Shown here in pieces: positions 9,188-18,290 of a stretch of DNA of 58,574 nt (position 1 is the first letter of the stretch; every line of letters begins with the position of its first letter). The DNA comes from Streptomyces sp. TSRI0281 (lineage in GTDB: Bacteria > Actinomycetota > Actinomycetes > Streptomycetales > Streptomycetaceae): contig NZ_LWLE01000022.1 in assembly GCF_001905125.1 (NCBI RefSeq), positions 1-58,574 of the forward strand. Direction: 5' to 3'. The notes below the pieces were generated by a model. It was not told the DNA's origin and made no database searches. It saw only the letters and a program-made list of their open reading frames with translations. Made by a program: the position numbers and the translations under genes.

Positions 9188-9719
9188 GATGTGCTCCTTG
9201 TCTGCCGTGCTGTCCACTTCGAAAGGCGTGGGCAGCGTCGCTGCGTTCCAGACTGGCCGGTCCGAGCCGGCCGATCGAGACGGTTCGGCGTGGCCCGAAC
9301 ACCTCGCCGGCTTCGTCGGACGAGCCGCCTCGCGCGGGGCGCCCTCGACCAGGGAAAGATGACACATTTGTGGAGCACGGAGGCTTCGTGCAGACGCTCG
9401 ATCTCCTGCTGCGGTGACACTCCCCGGTTCATCCGCCCCGTACCAAGCGCCTCTTCCTCAACTCCCCGACCGAGTCCGGCCGGTAGCCCGCTACCGGGTA
9501 TACCCGCGGGAGCTTCATCCACTGCGCCGGGCTCGTGCTGCTCGGCAAAAGGAACAGCAGAAGGTAGACGACGCGTGACCGAAGAGCTCGACGCCCTGGC
9601 AGAGCTCAGCAAGAAGCGGGCGTGACACTCGCGCAGGGCGGCGGTCACGATGACCAGCAGTAACAGGCCGAGGGTCTCGACGACGAGTTCCTTGGCCACG
9701 TCGCGGTCAGTGACAGGTA

Positions 9720-9911
9720 CTCACTCAGTACCTCGAACGCGAAGGGCACGAACGGCCGGTCCCGAGGAAGCACGAGGAGCCCGTCGAGGTCGACGGCCAG
9801 GAGCACGTCGTGAAACTCGGGGTGTTCATCAGCAACACCAAAAGCCGACGCGACCGGCTCACCCCCGAACCGCGCCAGGCCCTCGCGGAGCTCGGGGTGG
9901 AGTGTGCGTGA
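9720..9911 (+). pseudogene. HA-domain helicase tail, remnant 1
   Basis: The last 63 or so codons of a helicase-associated (HA) domain protein: QYLEREGHERPVPRKHEEP, then VKLGVFISNTKSRRDRLTP, ending LGVECA and a stop. It is nearly the same as the end of the longer copy at 32093-33256, but the rest of the gene is missing. The upstream junction is about 9720. The stop is followed by the conserved non-coding cassette described in the repeat entries. Confidence 0.75.
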
Positions 9912-10012
9912 CACCGGCCGTGGCCGGTCGTTGAACCCGCAGGACAGACGTCACGTCATGTCACACAGAGACGCCGGGCGAATACCCGGGGTCTCTGTGC
10001 TGTCGGCGCCGC
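9894..10012 (+). repeat. HA-tail/hairpin cassette, copy 1
   Basis: A conserved block starting at the last HA codons and running through GCGTGACACCGGCC, a GTCGTTGAACC segment, GACGTCACGTCATGTCACAC and a GC hairpin (stem 9964-9999: CACAGAGAC pairs with GTCTCTGTG) to CTGTCGGC. Other copies begin near 12862, 13680, 28771 (partial), 33232 and 45482. Confidence 0.75.
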
Positions 10013-10445
10013 TGGCATCACGGGGCGCCGTCCGGGGTGCCCGGGAGCTCCGGGCGGCCGAGCGCCTCCCGTCTACTTTCGGATGGTGAGCTGGGCGAGG
10101 GGTGAGCGCTGCCCTTCGCGGAGGGCAGCGCAGCGCGTCCCAGTCCACTTCCGGATGGTCTGCCGGTATCCGGTCGATGCGGTCGGTGCGGTAGAGCGGG
10201 ACCGTGGCCGTGCCGCCCTGGGCGGCGCCGAACTTCACCTTCACCTCCTGGTCGGCGGGGCCGATCCAGTCGAGGCGGACCAGGTGGTCCCACTCCGTTT
10301 TACCGACCACTGGAGTGACCGGAATGTAGCTGACGTGGGGCAACGCATCGCTATCGTGGAGAAGGATGTGTCGGCGCGGGAGACCGGCTTGCCCGCACGG
10401 TCTGACCTGCGAAAACGGACCATGTCCGATTTGGGCGGCTCCCAC
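10013..10445 (-). pseudogene. possible hypothetical gene remnant
   Basis: The minus-strand frame carries a plausible coding stretch (WDHLVRLDWIGPADQEVKVK, then VPLYRTDRIDRIPADHPEVD), but downstream it becomes arginine- and proline-rich non-coding text and runs into cassette copy 1. No clear start or family. It may be the body of a gene whose end was replaced by the cassette. Confidence 0.3.
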
Positions 10446-10520
10446 CTCCGGCAGTACCTCCGGTCCCCCGCCCGGAACAACCGTCCAGCCTCCTGTCCAG
10501 CCACCCTCCGGTGCAACTCC

Positions 10521-10565
10521 TCCGGGCCGCTCCGGGCGGCTCCGGGCGGCTCCGGGCGGCTCCGG
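10521..10565. repeat. 10-base tandem repeat
   Basis: The unit TCCGGGCGGC is repeated about four and a half times, with one variant in the first unit. It lies in an otherwise empty stretch (10446-10858) in which I see no gene. Confidence 0.8.
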
Positions 10566-10858
10566 AAGGGCGCTGAGTAGCCGTCAGGGAGCGTGCGGAG
10601 CGGGGTGTGCCCAAGCGGGGCCGGACAAGCCCGGACGGGGCTTGTCCGGCAGCCCGCGCGGCTTGCCCAGGAGGCATCGGCGGGTGACCGCGAGGACGGC
10701 CGCCCGCGGGCCTGCGGCCTGCGGCACCGTGCGGGCCAGGCTGGCCTATCCCTCCACCAGGCCCGTCTCCGGCACGCAGATCCCGCACGCCTCGATGTCC
10801 GGCTCCGCCAGCGCGATCACCAGTTGCGGCTGAGGCCTCGTACCCGGCGTAACACCCG

Positions 10859-11824
10859 CTACCGGGGTTGACCGCCCCCGTTGTCCTCGAACAGCTCTCG
10901 GGTACGGCGCAGCAGCGCCTCCCGTACGCGGTCCGGTGACAGGACCCGTAGCGTGGCGCCCAGGCCGAGGAGGTATGTGGCGAGCTGGTCGGCGTCGTTG
11001 CCGCCGATTTCGACGATGGTGGCATCGGGGCCGTCCGGGTGATGGGTGCCGATCGTGGGCGGGACCAGCCGCAGGGCTTGGTCCATGGGGTGCGCCAGCC
11101 GGACTGTGGCATAGAGCGGGTACACGACGCCCGCGATGGATCGAGAGACGAGGAGCGCCGGGTCGGGCGGGTCGACGAGTTCGACGGCATGTCCGGTCGG
11201 CTGTACCCGTACCACCCGGTCGGCCCGGAATGTCCGCCACTGGTCCCGGGCGACGTCCCGGGCGACGAAGTACCAGCGGTGGCCTGTGTGTACCAGGCGG
11301 TAGGGGTCGATGTCCCGGACAGTGGCGTTCCCCGCATGGTCGCGGTACGAAAGACGGGTGCGTTCGCCACGACGGCAGGCGGCGGCCAGTTCCAGCAGCA
11401 CGCCGGGCGAGATCTGACGTCCCTCGGGCCTGGCAGTGTGTACGAAGGTCGCATCCATCTCCCCCAGCCGGTCCGCGATCCGGGGCGGTAGGACCTGCCG
11501 AAGTTTCAACAGCGCCGACAGCGCGGCCTGTTCGCTGCCCAGGACGCCGCTGAGCGCGGCCTCTCGCAGCGCGACGGCCACGGCAAGCGCCTCCTCGTCG
11601 TCGAGGATCAGCGGTGGCACCCGGGTGCCACCGCCGAGGCGGTAGCCGCCCCACGGCCCGGGGTCGGACTCGATGCCGTAGCCGAGTTCCCGCAGCCGGG
11701 CGATGTCCCGCCGGACCGTGCGGTCGGTGACCGTCATTCGCTCGGCCAGCTCGCGGCAGGTCCACGTCGGTCGAGTGGACAGCAGCGAGACCAGTCGCAG
11801 CAGGCGGGCAGAGGTGCTGATCAC
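10859..11824 (-). CDS. WYL-domain transcriptional regulator (YafY type)
   Basis: A 321-residue regulator with an N-terminal HTH (residues 1-60; ELAERMTVTDRTVRRDIARL) and a C-terminal WYL domain with the GHRWYFVARDVARDQWRTFR core. WYL domains sense ligands or nucleic acids and control DNA binding. The GTG at 11824 is the natural start (ISTSARLLRLVSLL follows); the frame is open to 11875 but that extension would cross the operator. It is divergent from the VOC gene at 11888, with a perfect palindrome in the shared spacer, so it probably regulates itself and that gene. Confidence 0.88.
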   Translation of the reverse strand: MISTSARLLRLVSLLSTRPTWTCRELAERMTVTDRTVRRDIARLRELGYGIESDPGPWGGYRLGGGTRVPPLILDDEEALAVAVALREAALSGVLGSEQAALSALLKLRQVLPPRIADRLGEMDATFVHTARPEGRQISPGVLLELAAACRRGERTRLSYRDHAGNATVRDIDPYRLVHTGHRWYFVARDVARDQWRTFRADRVVRVQPTGHAVELVDPPDPALLVSRSIAGVVYPLYATVRLAHPMDQALRLVPPTIGTHHPDGPDATIVEIGGNDADQLATYLLGLGATLRVLSPDRVREALLRRTRELFEDNGGGQPR

Positions 11825-11843
11825 ATCCCGAAGTGTTCCCCAT

Positions 11844-11868
11844 GACCAGGACCGGAACTGTCCTGGTC
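11844..11868. promoter_or_regulatory. operator-like palindrome of the WYL/VOC pair
   Basis: A perfect inverted repeat GACCAGGAC-N7-GTCCTGGTC lies between the divergent WYL regulator and VOC genes, 20 bases from the VOC start. Its position and symmetry fit a dimeric regulator binding site controlling both promoters. This is inferred from arrangement; similar palindromes are usual at YafY-type regulator genes. Confidence 0.75.
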
Positions 11869-11887
11869 CCGTCATAGCGTCCTCCCC

Positions 11888-12274
11888 ATGAGTACCGAAC
11901 CCACGTCCGGACCCGCGATCCGCTTGCTGTCCGTCGACTTCGATTGCCCGGACCCCGCCGAGCTGGCCCGCTTCTACGGCACCGCGCTCGGCTTGCCCGT
12001 CGTCTACTCCAGCGACGACTTCGTCCTGCTCGGCCGGGAGGGTTCACCTGGACTGGGCTTCATCCGGGTGGGCGACTACCGGCGTCCGACCTGGCCGGAC
12101 CCGTCCCAGGGCAAGCAGGCTCACATGGAACTGGGCGTCGACGATCTGGACGCCGCCCACGCACGGATGCTGGCATTGGGCGCCATGGAACCCCCTGTCC
12201 AACCGCACCCCGATCAGCGGAGGGTCCTGCTGGACCCCGCAGGCCACCCCTTCTGCATCTCCACGCAGAACTGA
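11888..12274 (+). CDS. VOC family protein (glyoxalase/bleomycin-resistance fold)
   Basis: A 128-residue single-domain vicinal oxygen chelate protein: paired beta-alpha-beta-beta-beta modules with LLSVDFDCPDPAELARFYGT at the start and HMELGVDDLDAAHARMLALG in the second module, ending DPAGHPFCI. Such proteins are metalloenzymes or small-molecule binding resistance proteins. Divergent from the WYL regulator and likely its target. The substrate is unknown. Confidence 0.88.
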   Translation: MSTEPTSGPAIRLLSVDFDCPDPAELARFYGTALGLPVVYSSDDFVLLGREGSPGLGFIRVGDYRRPTWPDPSQGKQAHMELGVDDLDAAHARMLALGAMEPPVQPHPDQRRVLLDPAGHPFCISTQN

Positions 12275-12479
12275 GCATCACCGGTCGGCCGACGCCGTTG
12301 TCATCAGTAGGGGGCGGCGCAAGTGCGGCCGGAACAGGCAAAAGCGAGTAGGAACCCCTGGTCATCGGTACTCCGACGCAGCTTGCCGCCGCAGTAAATG
12401 CCGGATTTACTGCGGCGGAGCCCCTGCCGTGATCACCGCGACCTATGGCGGGCGGTTCCGGCCGCCGGGGCGCGAAGCC

Positions 12480-12737
12480 GCCCGTCTTCCCCGTCGCCGC
12501 GATCGACGACCCGGCACTGCCCGAGGCCTTGGCCGAGCTGGCGGCGGCGCGGGCGGACGAGATGGACGCCGACACCGTCAACCGGGAGCTGTCCGTCGCC
12601 GCAAGGCGATCGGCTGGTGGCAGCGCCAGGGCTGGATCGAAGGCGATCCCACGATCGGCATCGAGCGGCGGCCGGCACCGCCGGACCGCACCGAGGCTCC
12701 CTGGCCAGCCCTGCAGCATGACCCGGATCATCACTGA
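12480..12737 (+). pseudogene. tyrosine integrase fragment
   Basis: Two frames together read as a core-binding region of a tyrosine recombinase: LPEALAELAAARADEMDADT, then in a shifted frame RKAIGWWQRQGWIEGDPTIG and IERRPAPPDRTEAPW. A single-base shift near 12600 separates them and the catalytic domain is missing. It is therefore an inactive remnant of an integrative element. Confidence 0.6.
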
Positions 12738-12861
12738 GCAGTTCGCCGGTGTCCGCGACGTCGCCAGCTACCTGCTGCGCATCGCCGACACCACGGCTAC
12801 CGCTCAGCGCGGGCGTGCCGCCTCCAGCGCCATGCTGGTCTCCCACCTTCAGGCCTCGCGG

Positions 12862-12990
12862 GGCTCGGGATGGGATGGGCGTGACACCAGCCGTGGCCAG
12901 TCGTTGAACCAACAGGACAGACGTCACGTCATGTCACACAGAGACCCCGGGTGCAGTCACCCGGGGTCTCGTGCTGCCGGCTGTGGTGGC
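12862..12990 (+). repeat. HA-tail/hairpin cassette, copy 2
   Basis: Begins with the very end of an HA-domain frame (LAGLGMGWA then stop), followed by the same spacer as copy 1 (nearly identical through GACGTCACGTCATGTCACAC) and a perfect 13-base-pair hairpin, GAGACCCCGGGTG at 12941-12953 with its complement at 12958-12970, loop CAGT. It acts as a likely terminator just before the end of the opposing gene at 13001. Confidence 0.78.
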
Positions 12991-13000
12991 CGGTGGCGGT

Positions 13001-13395
13001 TCAGGTCGCGTCGTCGGGGGCGGCCTGGAGGCGGTCGAGGCGTTCGTAGAGGGCGCGGACCAGACGGGCCCGGTTCTGGGCGCTGCGAAGGGTGCCCTGG
13101 TGGGGTGTGCTGAGGCGGCGTTGTGCTTCGGCGAGGACGATCTCGGCCAGGGCGCGGGGGCCGGTGTCCTCGTCCAGGAGATCGGTGTGGTGGCGGACGT
13201 CGGTGGCGACGGCGCGGGCGTGGCCGGTCAGCTGGAGGGCGATCTGCTCGAAGTCGTGGGGGGGGTGAGGGTGGCCGGGTCGGTCCAGGACAGGACGGCG
13301 GCGACCAAGCGTTCGTAGGGGGCGCGGTCCAGGGGTAACCGGGCTCCGAACATCCCGTGCGGGTCATGAAGAACGGTGTGCGTGTTCGGCTTCAT
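13001..13395 (-). CDS. hypothetical protein, frameshifted (DUF6415-like)
   Basis: From ATG at 13395 the frame reads MKPNTHTVLHDPHGMFGARL and on to WTDPATLTPP, then breaks at a run of eight G (13258-13265). In the next frame coding continues (HDFEQIALQLTGHARAVATD) to APDDAT and a stop at 13001. Adding one base to the G run restores a 131-residue helical protein. It resembles small Streptomyces proteins labelled DUF6415, but that name is from memory. Whether the indel is real or an assembly error cannot be told here. Confidence 0.55.
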
Positions 13396-13619
13396 CAGCC
13401 CTCGCCCTGGGGGTTTCTCCCGGTCACCGGCGGCCGGCCGCCACCTGATGATCATTCGCCGCCACCACCCCCACCGGATGGGCCTCCCCGATTGCAACCC
13501 TATGCAACCCTCACGCCCCGCTCCGGGCCGGGACGGCCGGTGGGGTGTTCGGGCCGGGGGCCACACTCGCCCGGCACAAGCAGGGAACTGCCGGAGCGGG
13601 CCCCGGCCCGACCGGGCGG

Positions 13620-13708
13620 CGCGGGTCACCGAGACCAGGACCTGGCGGGACAGGCTCACCCCGGAGCAGCGCGACGTCCTCGCCGGGCTGGGGATGAAGT
13701 GGGCGTGA
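13620..13708 (+). pseudogene. HA-domain helicase tail, remnant 2
   Basis: About 29 codons matching the end of the HA domain (TRTWRDRLTPEQRDVLAGLG, then MKWA and stop). Upstream is unrelated sequence. It leads directly into cassette copy 3. Confidence 0.65.
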
Positions 13709-13800
13709 CACGGGCCGGCCATGGCCGGTCGTTGAACCGGTGGAACGACACTGCACGGAGAGACCCCGGGCATCATCGCCCGGGGTCGCCTGCTGTCAGC
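13680..13800 (+). repeat. HA-tail/hairpin cassette, copy 3
   Basis: Contains the HA stop, GCCATGGCCGGTCGTTGAACC and a 10-base-pair hairpin (GACCCCGGGC at 13762-13771 with its complement at 13778-13787), then CTGCTGTCAGCGC. This version is closest to copy 6 at 45482, with which it also shares the downstream gene. Confidence 0.75.
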
Positions 13801-13844
13801 GCGTTACGGCCGGGACCGCACCAGAAACCCAGGCACCGGTCCCC

Positions 13845-14225
13845 GGGATCTTGCGTTCGGATCAGGCACTTCACGGGCCGCTCCGGACGTTGTGCGGGGG
13901 AAAGCACCCGCACCGACCCGGAGGAACCACCCACATGCAGAACAGGGCCGAGCCCGCGGTCGCCCGGAGCGACTGGTACGTACGGGCCCGCGTCAGGATC
14001 GTCCGCGACTACACCGCCGTCACCGCGGCCCCGCCCGTCCAGCGACACTTCACCCAGGGCGAGGAACTCACCCTCACCCAGTGGGGCACGGCCGGACATC
14101 CCGTCAGCGACGACTGGTGGACAACCCAGAACACCAACACCGCCCACACCGTCCCGGGCGACCACGCCACCATCCTGAGAATCATCGACGAGACATCACC
14201 CGCCGGATAGACCCGGCGAAGCCGG
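13845..14225 (+). repeat. duplicated block, left copy
   Basis: About 380 bases nearly identical to 45648-46021, covering the region upstream of a 91-codon gene, its ribosome binding site, the whole gene and the first bases after its stop. Differences are a handful of substitutions and small indels, almost all outside the gene. Confidence 0.88.
13935..14210 (+). CDS. 91-residue hypothetical protein, copy A
   Basis: Starts at ATG after a GGAGG-containing site and encodes a small soluble protein (MQNRAEPAVARSDWYVRARV at the N-terminus; FTQGEELTLTQWGTAGHPVS in the middle). It has beta-strand-like alternation, no signal peptide and no membrane segment. An almost identical copy lies at 45731-46006; both follow an HA-tail/hairpin cassette. 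The near-perfect conservation of the gene compared with its decayed surroundings suggests recent duplication or selection. Function unknown. Confidence 0.7.
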   Translation: MQNRAEPAVARSDWYVRARVRIVRDYTAVTAAPPVQRHFTQGEELTLTQWGTAGHPVSDDWWTTQNTNTAHTVPGDHATILRIIDETSPAG

Positions 14226-14350
14226 CGGTGCCGCGAACAGGGCGGACCGGAGGCCGGAAGCCACCAGGGATCTCACCGGAACCGATGGGCAATTCCGCCA
14301 ATTGCAACCCCCCACATAACCGCTCCCGGCCCACGCGCTACATCTATGCA

Positions 14351-14619
14351 TCACGACTCGACAGCCAGCCGTTCCGCCTCGTAGTCGCCCCGAAATTGCC
14401 CGAGCGGCAGCGGCGGGAACATTGGTGTGACCGATGCATTCCATTCGTCCGGTCCGGTCGGTGCCGCGATCGTGACCACGAGGAACGTGTCGAGCGAGGC
14501 GGCGTCGCCGGATGGAATTGCACCACGTGTTCCAGGCCCTCGGCGAGCCGCTCCATCACGACGGCCTCGGCGACGTCCGGCGACATTGCAGCCCCGCACG
14601 ATCCACACGTCGGGCACAT
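14351..14619 (-). CDS. small CxxC protein, frameshifted
   Basis: From ATG at 14619 the frame gives MCPTCGSCGAAMSPDVAEAV and EGLEHVVQFHP, with a CxxCxxC cluster suggesting metal binding. After a one-base shift near 14508, coding continues in another frame (SLDTFLVVTIAAPTGPDEWN) to ERLAVES and a stop at 14351. Restored length is about 89 residues. Family not recognised. The break may be a sequencing indel or true decay. Confidence 0.45.
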
Positions 14620-14698
14620 CCCCACTGCGAGACCGCCCGAGCAGAAACACCCGGGTCTGCCGGCGGAACCGGGCCGCGGGTCGGGCCGCTCCCGGCGG

Positions 14699-15019
14699 CT
14701 ACGGCTTCGAGGTACCGCGGCGGTATTCGGCGTTGATGCGCTGGGCTTCCTCCAGCTGGTCCTCAAGAATGACGATGCGGCAGGCCGACTCGATGGCGGT
14801 GCCCTGGTCGACGAGTTCCCGGGCGCGGGCGGCGATGCGCAGCTGGTAGCGGGAGTAGCGGCGGTGGCCGCCCGGGGAGCGGAGTGGGGTGATGAGGCGG
14901 GCTTCGCCGATGGCGCGGAGGAAGCCCTGGGTGGTGCCGAGCATTTCGGCGGCCCGGCCCATGGTGTAGGCGGGGTAGTCGTCGTCGTCGAGTCGGCCGA
15001 ACGAGTCGTCTGCTGTCAT
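14699..15019 (-). CDS. MerR-family regulator
   Basis: A 106-residue protein starting at ATG 15019 with AGAGAGGTGAC upstream. It carries a MerR-type winged helix: YTMGRAAEMLGTTQGFLRAI followed by LITPLRSPGGHRRYSRYQLR. A short C-terminal coiled coil (VILEDQLEEAQRINAEYR) would mediate dimerisation. No effector-binding domain is present, as in many short Streptomyces MerR proteins. Regulated genes are unknown. Confidence 0.85.
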   Translation of the reverse strand: MTADDSFGRLDDDDYPAYTMGRAAEMLGTTQGFLRAIGEARLITPLRSPGGHRRYSRYQLRIAARARELVDQGTAIESACRIVILEDQLEEAQRINAEYRRGTSKP

Positions 15020-15794
15020 GTCACCTCTCTGTGTGGAACGCGCTGGAGGGGCCCGGGTGCCATGTGGCACCCGGGCCCCGAAGGAACTGCTACACCATCA
15101 GCCGGCCCTGTTACTGCGCCGGCCTTCTGTTTCCGCACCAGCTCACGGGGGATGAGAGCGTGTGCGGGGATCGCGGTTGCTTGACCGGAGACCACCTCAC
15201 TATCGATGTCCTGCGGTACCCGGGCACAAGACTTCCGCCCGGGCGATCCTGATGGCGGTCAACTCCTCCGTTCTTCCCTCTGGGATATCGCTTACCTGCT
15301 GCTGGTACTGCTCTGTTGCGTACTGCTGGTGATGCGAACTGCTCCGTGGCCTGTGACAGCGCCACTCTCCGGCAGCCAGCCCCGTCGCCCGTGATGCGTC
15401 TGCTCTGGCCTGGAACCCCACTGCCGAACCTCCCGGTGCGCGCGCCCGCAGCCGACGCCTTCACCGAGGAACCACTCCTGGTCCTGCTGCTGCGTGATGC
15501 CACTACGTGAACTGCTCACGGCGGCCCCTGATCACTGCGGGCCACCCGGTCCGGTCGTCAGCCCCGTCGCCATCCTGCAACTTCTCCGGCTCCGAAACTC
15601 CACCACCGCACCGCCCTGCACACTGCAACTACGGGTACTGCTGCCCGGCAGTTCATCTCTGCCGGGCCCTGCCGTCTCTCTGGGCTACGAGAGAAACCAT
15701 AACCACACCACCACCCGATGTCTACTCCAGCCACCACAGATTTTCGTGAGCCCGAAACGAAGACAACCTCCGCCCCCACTCCCCCGGCCGGTCT
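15020..15794. other. no recognisable gene
   Basis: About 775 bases with only short frames on both strands, none with a recognisable domain or good start signal. The base composition from 15200 to 15750 shows repeated CTGCTG and CACC runs and lower coding bias. Probably eroded sequence between the MerR gene and the helicase fragment. Confidence 0.5.
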
Positions 15795-16188
15795 CCCCGA
15801 CCAGGAGGGGATGGTGAGGGTGCCGGGATGAAGCGTTGAAGCTGCGAAGTTCGCCGCGCCCCGCAGCTTCCACCGGTCCCACGGCCACCTCGCACCGCGG
15901 CAGGACGCGGAGCGGAGCGGATGACGAGTTGGTGGCGATCGGACAGCTGGCGGCGAACCTGCACTCACGAACGGCCTGGTCAAAGACCAGGAACGGGCCG
16001 AGAAACGCGCCGAACAGCTGACCGCCATCGATCAGGACTGGAACTGCCCGTGGCCGCTGGACTGGCAACGCCACCACCACGTCCTCGCCGATCTCACCGA
16101 CACCGAGGCCGGCGGACCCCTCCCCGACATCCAGGCCGACGTGCTGTCCGACGGTGACGATCTGGGGAAGTGGCCGCCCGGCGGGTTC
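15795..16188 (+). pseudogene. HA-domain helicase internal fragment, remnant 3
   Basis: Pieces in different plus-strand frames reproduce the middle of the HA region seen at 32550-32890: DQEGM, then DDELVAIGQLAANLHSRTAW, then LTAIDQDWNCPWPLDWQRHH and TEAGGPLPDIQADVLSDGDD ending LGKW. At least two frame breaks occur. At 16174-16188 it collides with an oppositely oriented acetyltransferase fragment. Confidence 0.7.
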
Positions 16189-16316
16189 AGGGCGGGACCG
16201 AGTTTGCGGCCGAAGGCCTCCCAGTACAGCTCGGCCGCCCGCCCCTCGGCTCCGGCCGGAACACCCCGCCGCACCGCCACCGGTCCGGCCCCGGGGGGCG
16301 TCGGGTTCATTCCCAT
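16174..16316 (-). pseudogene. GNAT acetyltransferase N-terminal fragment
   Basis: The first roughly 48 codons of a GNAT-type N-acetyltransferase: MGMNPTPPGAGPVAVRRGVP, then AAELYWEAFGRKLGPALNPP, the first helix of the fold. A purine-rich AAGGGGG lies upstream. The gene stops at the junction with the helicase fragment, so no acetyl-CoA site remains. Confidence 0.55.
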
Positions 16317-16364
16317 GCCGTGCCCCCTTTTCCCTCTGAAAACCGAAACCGAGACCCGGAGACG

Positions 16365-16733
16365 GAGTCAGGATCGCAGCTGTCCTCCTGGTCACCGTCG
16401 GCAACGGGACCGGCATTCCCAGCGTCACCCACCTCGCCGCCTACGCCGGCCTCGCCCCCACGACCAGATCCTCCGGGGACCTCGATCCACGGCGAACACG
16501 CACCCCGAGGCGGAAACCGGCAGCCAAACGCACCATGTTCCTCTCCGCCTTCGCCTGCATGAACGCCGATCCCGCCCCCCGCGCCTACCACGACAAGCAA
16601 CGCGCGCCCGCGGCAAAGCCACACCCAAGCACTCCTGCGACTCACCCGCCGACGCATCAACGTCCTGTTCGCCATGCTCCGCGACGGCACCTTCTACGAA
16701 TCCACAACTCCCACCATCAACCTCGCCGCATGA
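16365..16733 (+). pseudogene. IS110 transposase C-terminal fragment
   Basis: Reading across two or more frames gives the C-terminal half of an IS110-family transposase: VTHLAAYAGLAPTTRSSGD, KRTMFLSAFACMNADPAPRA, RRRINVLFAMLRDGTFYEST and a final NLAA with stop at 16731. It matches the end of the complete copy at 18291-19505 but with frame breaks and no N-terminal catalytic half. Confidence 0.75.
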
Positions 16734-16960
16734 CCACCCCAACACCCACATACCAGGCACCACGTCCTTGACGAAGGACATAGAGACCCCCCAGTCCGCG
16801 CAAGCGTCGATGGCGTGGAAGGCGCTGCGGACCGCTCCTGCGCCTTCGAGGATGTGAGCTCTCTCTCGAACGCCCTCGACTCCGCACTCACCGCCCCCGA
16901 CACCTGGCCTGCGCCCTCGGACGCCAACATCCGCTGCTGCGTCAACCCGAGGGCTTCCAG
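16734..16960 (-). other. unassigned remnant
   Basis: A minus-strand stretch reads AHILEGAGAVRSAFHAIDAC and DWGVSMSFVKDVVPGMW, a plausible transporter end, but with no start or clear boundary. It sits between the IS110 fragment and the lectin fragment. Confidence 0.25.
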
Positions 16961-17492
16961 CTACGAGCCTGGCAGTGCGCCTGTCCCGTACCAGCGCAGC
17001 TCCGGTCGCAGTGGAGTGCACGGTCTCAGGGCCAGTCGTGGGTTTCGGGCTGCCAAGTCGTCCTGGAACAGACAGCGTCCGCCGGATTCGATCCGCCCTT
17101 GCTTGTCCAGGCGCCATTTCTGGTGAGGACGGCGGTCACACGTCGAAATGGTGACCCGCCGTGAGACGGCTGTGAGGCAGAGCCGGGTGGCCTTCGATTC
17201 GATGGTTCCGGCGTGGATACGCCAGGACTGATCGGCTTTGCCGTCGCAGTCGAAGGTGCTCGCTCCCACGGCCGTGCCCGAGGCTCCCGGGCCGCCCGCC
17301 GTACCGAGACAGCGCTCGAGATGCCCTGCTTGATTCGCCAGGCCCATCGCCGACACGATCTCTCCCGGCTGCGCTGCCCGTGGCTTCAGGGAGTACTCCC
17401 TGCGCACCCACTCCCGGTATTTCCCGCGCATGTAGTGGCCGGCCGGGCACGCTCTGGACTCGCACCCCGCACCTCTGCGATAGGACTGGAAG
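16961..17492 (-). pseudogene. ricin-type beta-trefoil lectin domain, truncated gene
   Basis: The minus-strand frame encodes about 175 meaningful residues ending at 16961. The final 110 form a ricin-B-like carbohydrate-binding domain with two QxW repeats (ADQSWRIHAGTIES and PHQKWRLDKQGRIESGGR) and paired cysteines. The preceding part (MRGKYREWVRREYSLKPRAA) probably belongs to an enzyme or toxin domain. No signal peptide is present, and upstream of about 17492 the frame overlaps an opposing LuxR fragment, so the gene has lost its front end. Confidence 0.55.
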
Positions 17493-17499
17493 ATCGCGT

Positions 17500-17799
17500 C
17501 CTTCTGACGGCCCCGGATCGGGTCGAGCCAGGCGTCACCCGGCGCCTGATCGAGGAGCACGCACCGCAGCGCCCGGTCGCTGCGGTGCGTGCTCCGGTGC
17601 TGCTCGGCGGCATCACTGATCGTGAACGCGAGGTGTTGCACGAGGTGGCGCGCGGACGGTCCAACGCCGAGATTGCCGAACGGCTGCACCTGTCGCTGTC
17701 CACGACCAAGACCCACGTCAGCCGTCTGCTGCTGAAGCTCGACGCGCGCGATCGGGCCCAGTTGGTGTCGCCGCCTACGAGGGCGGGCTGATGAGCTGA
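17500..17799 (+). pseudogene. LuxR-family response regulator C-terminal fragment
   Basis: The output domain of a NarL/LuxR response regulator: LIEEHAPQRP linker, then ITDREREVLHEVARGRSNAE and IAERLHLSLSTTKTHVSRLL, the four-helix DNA-binding domain. The receiver domain is missing. One base is lost near 17768; restoring it gives the usual ending with a stop at 17799 instead of 17791. Confidence 0.75.
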
Positions 17800-18290
17800 G
17801 TGCACCGACGGCCGACGGTCGCACCTGCCGCCGAGGAGTGAGCTTGTCCGTGGCCTCTCCCCGGCACTGTGGGAAGACGGTTCGGTTCGAGTGACAACGA
17901 AGCCGGGCCGTGGAGAAACCCGACGCCGTGGCGGCTCAGCGACGCGATGAGCAAAGCGCAGCCCCGGCCTGAGGCATCTACCCCACGGACACCTCAGCTG
18001 TTCCTAATCAACGGCCATTCTGTTCACCTCCGCCCGGCCGGGCGGCCCGATGCTCCTGCAGTCGCGGCGCGGCAGTGCGGACGCTGTCGTCTTTGACGCA
18101 AGGCGGTCACCTGTAGGACCGCTCCAGAGGGTGCGATCAGCATGGTCCGGACCGCGCTGACGTGCATGGCGTGGATGAACACGTCATCGGCGGCATGCGC
18201 CAGTGAGAAGCCGTCTGAAGTTGAGGGGTGCCCCTATGTTCTTCGTCAACCCCGCGCGGCCGTTCTTCAGGTGCTTCGTCCGTGTGGGGT
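17800..18290. other. no intact gene
   Basis: About 490 bases without a convincing gene. On the minus strand near 18105-18205 the text AHAADDVFIHAMHVSAVRTM resembles the last part of a drug-type MFS transporter, but nothing of the rest is present. Confidence 0.35.

Noticed and set aside
10521..10565. Tandem 10-base units as a possible CRISPR or iteron array
   Set aside because: Units are contiguous with no spacers and no replication gene nearby; a simple tandem repeat.
12957..13367. A 136-codon Arg/Pro-rich minus frame
   Set aside because: Wrong frame of the frameshifted small gene at 13001-13395.
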